38,356 bases of DNA from Gemmatimonadaceae bacterium (GTDB taxonomy: Bacteria; Gemmatimonadota; Gemmatimonadetes; Gemmatimonadales; Gemmatimonadaceae): the NCBI GenBank assembly GCA_024710705.1, contig JANJUF010000079.1, positions 1 through 38,356 on the forward strand. Reading direction: 5' to 3'. The translations under genes and the position numbers were made by a program. Below, in pieces: positions 32,148-38,356 of this stretch; the first letter of the stretch is position 1; every line of letters starts with the position of its first letter. Below the pieces are notes generated by a model. The model was not told the DNA's origin. It worked only from the letters and a program-made list of their open reading frames with translations, and made no database searches.

Positions 32148-34676
32148 TCACATACTGAACCAGTACGACGCCTTCACCAGGAAGGTGTTATCCGACCGGG
32201 TCCCGAACAGGTTCCCCACGTCCCGGCCCACGTCGAACGACCCGGGATCCCGGAAGTCCTGACGCCCCTGCTGCCACACCAGGAACAGCACCGACCCGGG
32301 CCGATACTCCCAGCGGAGCACGGTGTTGGAACGGAACTGCTTGAAGTTGAAATCCTGCGGGCTGGCGTCCGTGTACGGCGTGAAGCGGTCCGCGTACTCC
32401 TCGGCGCGGGGATCGGCCAACTCGCGAAGGTCAGAGTAGTCGCCCGCCGTAATGAACGGCTGCGCATACACCTGCAGCGACAGCGTCGGCGTCATGGTGT
32501 AATCCACCCGCGCCGTCAGCGACGTGGTCTTCTGCTCGAGGTGCGCGAAGGTGTACGCCGTCCCGCCGGCCGTGGCGAAGTTGTTGTACCACTGCTGGTC
32601 GTTCACCGACTCGCTGTAGTGCACGCCCACGCTCGCCTGGACGCTACTGGCCACACGGAACCGCACCGACGGGTCCACGCCCCAGTCCTTGGAGCCGGAC
32701 ACATCGGGGAGCACAAAGAAGCCCTGCGCAACGAAGGACACTGGCTTCCGTCCGTCGGTCTCGAATCCGAACCAGCCGTTCTGGCGCATGTTGCGGCGCA
32801 GCGCCGGCCCGCCGCGCGCCACGCGGTCATCGTACGTGGCGCCGATGCCATTCACGTTCCACCCCGTCCAGAAGTACCACTGATTCGGCAGTTCACCGTT
32901 GATGTTGATGTTCCCCCCCGAGTTCAGCCGCAGCCCCTCGGTGTTCCACTCGTTCCACTGATTGAAGTTCACGAACAGGCGGCGATAGAGCTTGGTGGGC
33001 TCGAGCAGGTTGAGCCCGAACCAGTTGCCGTTCTGCACGTGGTCGGCGCGCGGCTGGAATCCAGCGTCGTTCACCTCGTAGCCGGCGCTGATGCGCGTGA
33101 CCCCGGTATTGAAGCGCGTGATGCCGCCGCCCGTCTTGCCCACGGCGACGTTGAGCCGGCTCCCGCTCATGGAGCGCAGGGTGGGATCCACGTTCAGCCG
33201 TGAATCCGGGCGCTGGAACTGGTGCACGGCGCTCACCTGCGTGCGCCGAATGGCCTCGGCGCTGCCAGTCACGTGCGAGGCGACAGCCGAACCACTCACC
33301 TGGTAGTTGTTCTGCAGGAAGCGGTGGCGCGCATCCACGCCGAAGGCGTAGGCGCCGTCGCGCAGGTAGTCCTTGCTCGTGCCGTCCAGCGTGCGGTTGG
33401 TGGCGGTGAGCATCATGCCCACGCCGGAATTGCCGTTGCGCAGGTCCTGCTGAAGCCGGGTGACGAGATAATTGGTCTGCGGCTCGATTGTCGCGCCGCC
33501 GGGCCCTTCCTCCCGCTGGGTGATGGCATTGAGGAAGCCGACGTTCAACCCGCCGGCGGTACGCCCGGTGATCTTGGCGGCGCCGAGGATGGTGCTGTTG
33601 AGCGGATTGTCCTGGCTGTAATAGACGCCGCCAAGTTGCGGCGCGCGTCCGATCCGGCGGGAGTAGAACAGGTTGTTGGCCACCTGGAAGTTCCCCGCGC
33701 CTTCAAGGAAGAACGGCCGCCGCTCCTCGAAGAACTGCTCGAAGGCGCCGAGGTTGAGCACGGCCGGATCGGCCTCGACCTGCCCGAAGTCGGGGTTCAC
33801 GGTGCCGTCGAGCGTGAGGTTGGACGTGATCCCGTACTTCACGTCGGCGCCGAAGGTGATGTCCTGCTGCCGCGAGAAGCCGCTGGCGGTCGGCCGCGGC
33901 GCATCGGTGGCCACGGTGTACGGCAGCACCTCGAGACGGCGCGGCGAGGCGATGCCCTCGAAGCCGTTCACCTCCCCCCACTGCGACACGAATCCGGTGC
34001 GCGTGCGCCGAAAGAGCGGCCAGGAGATGCGCTCTGAATGCCTCGCGATGTCGCGCCAGATGGCGAAGCCGAAGGTGTGCGTGGCCGCCGCCGGGAAGCG
34101 GATCTGATTGAACGGAATCCGGTATTCGGCCGTCCATCCCAGTTCATCAATGCTCGTCACGACGTCCCACACCCCGTCCCACGAGGCGTCTTCCTGGCCG
34201 TCGTTGGAGATGGAGAAGTCGCGCTTCACGCCCATGGGGTTCACGGTGAAGCGGAATCCCGTGCGCTTGTCGTTATAGCCGTCCACCATGAGGTGGATGA
34301 AGTCGGAACGCGTGACGGCATCGCGGCGCGACAAGAAGGCCATCACCGAATCGGGGGACGGGTCGAAGGCTCGCACGAACACGTAGAGGTACTTGTCGTC
34401 GTAGCCGACGCGGGCCTCGGTGCGATACCGCGGGTCGCCATCCTCCACGGGATCGTGCTGACGGAACTGCGTGATGGCCGGTGCGATGCGCCAGATCTCG
34501 TCGTCGTCGGCGCCATCCATCACCGGCGGCACGAGGGCGCGCGCGGCGGTGGCGTTGGTGGCCGTCGGCAGCGGGATGGTGACGGGCTCGGGAACCCGGA
34601 GGACGCTCTCCCGGGGCGGCGCAGGGGGACCAGCGGCGACGACGGTCTGGAGGGCGAGCGCGAGCGGCAGCAGCAT
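32148..34676 (-). CDS. DUF5916 outer-membrane protein with N-terminal carbohydrate-binding-like domain
   Basis: This 842-residue exported protein has a Sec signal peptide (MLLPLALALQTVVAA). Residues about 45-250 form a CBM9-like sugar-binding domain: MDGADDDEIWRIAPAITQF, RVGYDDKYLYVFVRAFDP, GVWDVVTSIDELGWTAEYRIPF. The rest is the DUF5916 domain, with LTLDGTVNPDFGQVEADPAVLNLGAFEQFFEERRPFFLEGAGNF as its most conserved block, then many beta-hairpin strands ending in FLVKASYWFSM, a barrel-type C-terminus with aromatic residues. It is thought to sit in the outer membrane and may take up or bind carbohydrate, but the substrate is unknown. ATG 34676 was chosen at the signal peptide. It is divergent from mgtE, with a 248-bp gap in which I see no clear operator or riboswitch. 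Confidence 0.92.
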   Translation of the reverse strand: MLLPLALALQTVVAAGPPAPPRESVLRVPEPVTIPLPTATNATAARALVPPVMDGADDDEIWRIAPAITQFRQHDPVEDGDPRYRTEARVGYDDKYLYVFVRAFDPSPDSVMAFLSRRDAVTRSDFIHLMVDGYNDKRTGFRFTVNPMGVKRDFSISNDGQEDASWDGVWDVVTSIDELGWTAEYRIPFNQIRFPAAATHTFGFAIWRDIARHSERISWPLFRRTRTGFVSQWGEVNGFEGIASPRRLEVLPYTVATDAPRPTASGFSRQQDITFGADVKYGITSNLTLDGTVNPDFGQVEADPAVLNLGAFEQFFEERRPFFLEGAGNFQVANNLFYSRRIGRAPQLGGVYYSQDNPLNSTILGAAKITGRTAGGLNVGFLNAITQREEGPGGATIEPQTNYLVTRLQQDLRNGNSGVGMMLTATNRTLDGTSKDYLRDGAYAFGVDARHRFLQNNYQVSGSAVASHVTGSAEAIRRTQVSAVHQFQRPDSRLNVDPTLRSMSGSRLNVAVGKTGGGITRFNTGVTRISAGYEVNDAGFQPRADHVQNGNWFGLNLLEPTKLYRRLFVNFNQWNEWNTEGLRLNSGGNININGELPNQWYFWTGWNVNGIGATYDDRVARGGPALRRNMRQNGWFGFETDGRKPVSFVAQGFFVLPDVSGSKDWGVDPSVRFRVASSVQASVGVHYSESVNDQQWYNNFATAGGTAYTFAHLEQKTTSLTARVDYTMTPTLSLQVYAQPFITAGDYSDLRELADPRAEEYADRFTPYTDASPQDFNFKQFRSNTVLRWEYRPGSVLFLVWQQGRQDFRDPGSFDVGRDVGNLFGTRSDNTFLVKASYWFSM

Positions 34677-34924
34677 ATGGCGATCCGGGTGAGAGTCCCG
34701 GTGGGGGGTCGGGCGCGGAGAGGCTTCAACAGGCACGGAGGCGTACGCCCCGTGGTGGTCAGCAGTTTCGACAGCACCAACGGCCAAAGCGTTGCTTGGC
34801 ACCTTGGGATGCGCAGTTGCGGCCCGGGTTCCGACAGACTCCCGCGCCCGTTAGCTTCGGGCTGTTCCCTGCTCCGCCCCATATAGTTCGCGCGCGCGAA
34901 CGGTCCGTCTTCCGGGGAGGCCCG

Positions 34925-36340
34925 GTGCACCCAGAGCAACGCGAAGCCGAGCGCTCCCTCGCGGCCTTGGTGGCCCCTGACATCGTCGACCTCCTCGAGA
35001 CGGATCCGCGCTCGGTGGCGGCCGAGACCGAGGAGCTGCACCCGGCCGACCTCGCCGACGTCGCCGAGCTGATCGAGCGCGACTTGGTGCCGCGCCTGCT
35101 CGCGGCCCTGCCGGTGGCACGCGCCGCCCAGGTGCTGGAGTACCTCGACGAGGACCTGCGCACCGAGCTCCTCGAAACGATGGAGCCGGAGCAGGCCGCG
35201 GCCCTGATCACGGGGATGACGCCCGACGAGCGCGCCGACGCGCTCGAGGAGATTGACGAAGACGTCGCCGACGAGATCCTCGAGGCGATCCCCGAGCGCG
35301 AGCGCGCCGAGACGGAGCGGCTGCTCCAATACGAGCCCGACACCGCCGGCGGCCTGATGACCACCGAGTTCGTCTCGGTGGACGAGTCGAGCAGCACGGA
35401 GGAGGCGCTGGCGGCGATCCGCGTGATCGCCCGCGAAGGGCGCCGCGAGGCGATGCAGACGCTCTACACGGTGGATGCGCGCGGCGTACTCACCGGTGTG
35501 CTCTCCCTGCGCGAGTTGCTCGCGGCGCCCGAAGGCACGCGCATCGCCGACATCGCGTGGACGGAGATCGTGACCGTCGGGGCCGACGCCGATCCCGAGG
35601 CGGTGGCCCAGCTCGCTTCCAACTACGACCTCGTCGCCGTCCCGGTGGTGGACGACGAGCGCCGCCTCCTTGGCGTGGTCACGGTGGACGACATCATCGA
35701 CGTCATCCAGGAGGAGCAGACGGAGGACGCGCAGAAGTTCGGCGGCATGACCGCCTTCGACGAACCGTACCTGCACATCTCGTTCGTGGAGCTGCTCAAG
35801 AAGCGCACGCCGTGGCTGCTGGTGCTCTTCGTGGGACAGATGTTCACCGCCGCAGCGATGGGCTTCTTTCAGGACGCCATCAACGCCGCCACCGTGCTGG
35901 CGCTCTTCGTGCCGTTGATCATCTCGTCCGGCGGTAACTCGGGGTCGCAAGCCACCTCGCTGATCATCCGCGCGATGGCACTGCAGGAACTCGGCGCCCG
36001 CGACTGGGGACGCGTGATGCTGCGCGAAGCCGGCATGGGACTGGTGCTCGGTGTCCTGCTCGGAGTGGTGGGCGCACTGCGGATCCTGCTCTGGGAATGG
36101 ATGGACTTCTATCCGTTCGGCGAACACTACGCCCTGCTGGCCACGACCATCGGCGTGACGGTGGTGGGCGTGGTACTGTTCGGGACACTCACCGGGGCGA
36201 TGCTACCCTTCCTCCTGCGCCGCGTGGGCTTCGACCCCGCGAGCGCGTCGGCCCCCCTCGTCGCCACGGTGGTGGACGTGACGGGGGTGGTGCTCTACTT
36301 CTCCGCGGCGCTGCTGATCCTGCGCGGGACCTTGCTCTGA
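34925..36340 (+). CDS. mgtE: Magnesium transporter MgtE
   Basis: This 471-residue Mg2+ channel has the MgtE N domain (about 20-130, acidic: LEEIDEDVADEILEAIP), a CBS pair (about 140-255) containing GGLMTTEFVSV and LLGVVTVDDIIDVIQEE, a plug-helix region, and five membrane helices. ISSGGNSGSQATSLIIRAMAL holds the conserved GNxGxQ of the pore region. The CBS and N domains sense cytosolic Mg2+ and close the channel. The start is GTG 34925 with a GGGGAGG ribosome site four bases before. No Mg2+-responsive leader is visible upstream. Its stop codon overlaps the presumed start of the EamA gene. Confidence 0.94.
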   Translation: MHPEQREAERSLAALVAPDIVDLLETDPRSVAAETEELHPADLADVAELIERDLVPRLLAALPVARAAQVLEYLDEDLRTELLETMEPEQAAALITGMTPDERADALEEIDEDVADEILEAIPERERAETERLLQYEPDTAGGLMTTEFVSVDESSSTEEALAAIRVIAREGRREAMQTLYTVDARGVLTGVLSLRELLAAPEGTRIADIAWTEIVTVGADADPEAVAQLASNYDLVAVPVVDDERRLLGVVTVDDIIDVIQEEQTEDAQKFGGMTAFDEPYLHISFVELLKKRTPWLLVLFVGQMFTAAAMGFFQDAINAATVLALFVPLIISSGGNSGSQATSLIIRAMALQELGARDWGRVMLREAGMGLVLGVLLGVVGALRILLWEWMDFYPFGEHYALLATTIGVTVVGVVLFGTLTGAMLPFLLRRVGFDPASASAPLVATVVDVTGVVLYFSAALLILRGTLL

Positions 36341-37230
36341 TCACTCCACGGCGGGCCGCGCTTCTCATCGTCATCGCGGCCAGTGCGTACGGGTCGCTGT
36401 CCATCGTCACGACGCTGGCCGACCGCGTGGGCGTCACGCTGCTGACCTTGATGGCCTGGCGCTACGCCTTCGCCACGCCGGTGCTCGCCATCATCGGCGG
36501 CCGCCGACTGGGCGCAGTGAGCTGGCAGCGCGCACTGGCGCTCTTCGCGATCGGCGGCGGCGGGCAGGCGCTGGTGACATACTTCTCGCTCGCCTCGCTG
36601 GAGTGGCTGCCGGCGGCGTCACTCGGCTTCCTCTTCTATACCTACCCGGCCTGGGTGGCGATCTTCGCCGCGATCACCGGCCTGGAGCGACTCACGCCGT
36701 TGCGCGTTGGCGCGCTCTCGTTGGCGCTCTTCGGCATCACGCTGATGGTGGGTGCCCCGTGGAACCTGGCGCTTCCCTTGCCCGGCGTGTGGCGCGCCCT
36801 GCTCTCGGCGGTGATCTACGCGCTGTACATCCCCACCCTGCACAGGCTGCGCGGGCCGCTCGATCCGGCCACGGCGTCGGCCTTCATCATCGCCGGGGCA
36901 GCCACGATCTTCGTCATCGCCGCAGCCAGGACCACCGGGCTCTCGATGCCGGCCTCTCCGTACGTGTGGGCCCTGGCGGCTTTCGTGGCGCTGTACTGCA
37001 CCGTGCTTTCGTTCCTGACCTTCCTCCGTGGACTCGAAGTGCTCGGCCCGGTGCGCTCGGCGATCCTCTCCACCACCGAGCCCCTGTTCACGGCCGTGTT
37101 GGCGCTCCTCATCCTCGCCCAGCCCTTGGGGGTAGCAACCCTTCTCGGTGGAAGCTGCATCGTGGCCGCCATCGTGATCCTCGAGCGCGCCACGCCGCCA
37201 ACGCCCGACGCCGCTCCCGCCCCCCTGTGA
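36337..37230 (+). CDS. EamA family transporter, no canonical start codon
   Basis: This is a roughly 297-residue DMT-superfamily permease with ten expected helices in two EamA repeats. The repeats are visible at AASAYGSLSIVTTLADRVGVTLLTLMAWRYAF and SAVIYALYIPTLHRLRGPL, with ASLGFLFYTYPAWVA and GPVRSAILSTTEPLFTAVLALL as family blocks. No ATG, GTG or TTG exists in frame between 36100 and 36427; GTG 36427 would delete the first helix. The likely start is CTG 36337, where CTGA joins start and the mgtE stop (TGA at 36338-36340), or the adjacent ATC codon. Translation would rely on coupling to mgtE. The substrate (amino acid, metabolite) is unknown. It is a paralogue of the next gene. Confidence 0.85.
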   Translation: MITPRRAALLIVIAASAYGSLSIVTTLADRVGVTLLTLMAWRYAFATPVLAIIGGRRLGAVSWQRALALFAIGGGGQALVTYFSLASLEWLPAASLGFLFYTYPAWVAIFAAITGLERLTPLRVGALSLALFGITLMVGAPWNLALPLPGVWRALLSAVIYALYIPTLHRLRGPLDPATASAFIIAGAATIFVIAAARTTGLSMPASPYVWALAAFVALYCTVLSFLTFLRGLEVLGPVRSAILSTTEPLFTAVLALLILAQPLGVATLLGGSCIVAAIVILERATPPTPDAAPAPL

Positions 37231-37264
37231 CCGCCGCGCACACCACTCCCCCGCAGCCCACCAT

Positions 37265-38164
37265 ATGAGCGCCTCGTCCCGTCCCGAAGCAGGCGCCCTC
37301 GGCGCCGGCACGCTGTTCACCTTGCTCGCCGCCGCCGGCTTCGCGGCCGTGAGCATCCTGACGTCGCTGGCGACAGCGGCTGGCCTCTCGCTCGCGACGG
37401 TGCTCGCGTGGCGCTACACCTTGAGCGCAGTGGCACTCGTGGGCTGGGTGGGCGTCAAGAACTACCCGCGCATCCGCCCCAACGAGATGTACAAGCTCGT
37501 CGGGCTCGGAGGATTCGGGCAAGCGCTGCTGGTGTTCGTGGCGCTTTCGTCGCTGAAGTACATCCCGGCGGCGACGCTGGCCTTCCTCTTCTATACGTAT
37601 CCGGCCTGGGTGGCCCTGGTGCAGGCCGTGCGCGGCGCCGAGGCGATGGACACGCGCCGCGCCACCGCACTGGCGCTGAGCTTCGCCGGCATCGGCGTGA
37701 TGGTGGGCATGCCCGGCGCCGAGCAGCTCGACTGGCGCGGCATCGCGCTGGCGCTGGGCGCGGCGGCGATCTACGGGGCCTACATCCCGATGATGCGCGT
37801 GCTGGCCAAGGATCACCCGGTGGCCCCGGTCTCGGCGTACACGAAGATCGGCTCGGCGCTGGCGTTCCTCGTGCTGGCGGTGAGCGATGGGTCGTTCACG
37901 TACCAGTTCGATGCACGCACCTGGGGCGTGCTGGCGGTGCTCACGATCTTCTCCACCGTGCTGCCTGGCGTGTTCTTCCTCATGGGGCTCGTGCGGCTCG
38001 GGCCTGTGCGTACTGCCATCGTTTCCACCGTTGAGCCGTTCCTGACTGCTTTGCTGGGCGTTCTCGTGCTCTCGCAGTCGCTCACTCTGCCGACTCTGCT
38101 CGGCGGGTTGCTGATCATCGCCGCTGTCGTGCTGCTTCAGTTTCGTCGCGATCGCGTGGCTTGA
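37265..38164 (+). CDS. EamA family transporter
   Basis: This 299-residue inner-membrane permease of the drug/metabolite transporter superfamily has ten expected helices in two EamA repeats. It shares blocks with the preceding gene at matching places, for example ATLAFLFYTYPAWVA and GPVRTAIVSTVEPFLTALLG, so the two arose by tandem duplication. It has a normal ATG start 34 bp after the previous stop. Paired DMT proteins can form heterodimers or differ in substrate; no substrate is suggested by sequence. It is the last gene before the right-hand palindromic element. Confidence 0.92.
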   Translation: MSASSRPEAGALGAGTLFTLLAAAGFAAVSILTSLATAAGLSLATVLAWRYTLSAVALVGWVGVKNYPRIRPNEMYKLVGLGGFGQALLVFVALSSLKYIPAATLAFLFYTYPAWVALVQAVRGAEAMDTRRATALALSFAGIGVMVGMPGAEQLDWRGIALALGAAAIYGAYIPMMRVLAKDHPVAPVSAYTKIGSALAFLVLAVSDGSFTYQFDARTWGVLAVLTIFSTVLPGVFFLMGLVRLGPVRTAIVSTVEPFLTALLGVLVLSQSLTLPTLLGGLLIIAAVVLLQFRRDRVA

Positions 38165-38185
38165 ATCGCATTCGTGCTTTGGGTC

Positions 38186-38293
38186 GGGGCTGGACCCGGG
38201 GCTTCGGGGCCAACGCCTTAGACGCTGCGAGCCTCGCCAACTGCGGCGAGTGTGTTGCTAAGGCGGAGGCCCCCGCGCCCCGGGTCCAGCACC
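38186..38293 (-). repeat. 108-bp palindromic repeat element, right copy (inverted)
   Basis: The reverse complement of this stretch matches 170-277 without gaps and with about nine differences by eye. The core around GGCGAGGCTCGCAGCGTC and the adjoining GGCGTTGGCCCCGAAG is almost unchanged. The central stem CTCGCC (38233-38238) and GGCGAG (38245-38250) is kept, with loop AACTGC. It begins 22 bp after the last EamA stop. Beyond it, to 38356, I see nothing recognisable, and its flank is unlike the flank of the left copy. Confidence 0.8.
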
Positions 38294-38356
38294 AACCCGC
38301 ACGCGCTCGGACTGCGCCACGGGGCGACGGGTGTGCGCGCCGAGCAGCGCCCAGCA

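Noticed and set aside
32105..32150. Intrinsic terminator of the DUF5916 gene
   Set aside because: There is a T6 run on the minus strand, but the G-rich sequence before it does not form a stable stem; the nearby palindrome lies on the wrong side.
34677..34924. Mg2+ riboswitch (M-box) upstream of mgtE
   Set aside because: I could not find a recognisable conserved core; the leader is GC-rich without clear structure. A covariance-model search would be decisive.
170..38293. A 38-kb composite transposon bounded by inverted repeats
   Set aside because: There is no transposase or integrase, the content is ordinary chromosomal genes including glnS and tRNAs, and the elements are palindromes likely to be multicopy.

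Overview
The window looks like chromosomal DNA from a high-GC, Gram-negative heterotroph, most likely a member of the Gemmatimonadota or a close relative. This is an inference from gene content: a DUF5916 outer-membrane protein, a carboxypeptidase-regulatory/plug-like secreted protein, many small lipoproteins, several twin-arginine-exported sugar enzymes, and DUF1080 and Gfo/Idh/MocA genes. No ribosomal RNA or other firm taxonomic marker is present. I count 33 protein genes and two tRNA genes. There is no phage, insertion sequence, CRISPR array or integrase.

Layout. Positions 1-352 hold no convincing gene but carry a C16 run, a 108-bp palindromic element (170-277) and five perfect copies of a 13-bp tandem repeat. 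From 353 to 6242 lie a small lipoprotein, a Ycf46-like AAA ATPase, an MFS transporter coupled to a shortened type II secretion F-like protein, and a fusion of an MFS transporter to a PlsC-like acyltransferase. From 6293 to 19009 sugar-oxidation genes dominate: a TIM-barrel isomerase/epimerase; a GMC flavoprotein with its Tat-carrying small subunit, tightly coupled to a diguanylate cyclase; two Gfo/Idh/MocA oxidoreductases; a NupG-like MFS transporter; and a DUF1080 lipoprotein. Between them sit Hsp20, an SH3 lipoprotein, heme A synthase and CutC.

From 19100 to 25374 come an SGNH hydrolase lipoprotein, tRNA-Gln(CUG) just downstream of glutaminyl-tRNA synthetase, a DinB/YfiT protein, tRNA-Ala(CGC), a class II photolyase and a PLP-dependent dehydratase. 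From 25353 to 32147 are a small barrel protein, ribonuclease Z, the plug-like protein, a DUF2203 protein overlapping a lipoprotein gene, a cysteine-desulfurase-like enzyme, a beta-hydroxyacid dehydrogenase and an HMA-fold protein without its metal cysteines. The right end carries the DUF5916 protein, the magnesium channel MgtE and two tandem EamA transporters. A second, inverted copy of the 108-bp element lies at 38186-38293.

How the genes work together. The clearest theme is oxidative sugar catabolism of the 3-keto-glycoside type. A periplasmic GMC dehydrogenase and NAD-type Gfo/Idh/MocA enzymes would oxidise the sugar, DUF1080 and TIM-barrel enzymes would cleave or rearrange the keto-sugar, and an MFS carrier would import the product. 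The diguanylate cyclase coupled to the GMC genes could link this to c-di-GMP. The most notable structural signals are the near-identical palindromic elements in inverted orientation at both ends, two further long hairpin repeats directly after genes, the glnS/tRNA-Gln linkage, and an EamA gene with no canonical start codon.
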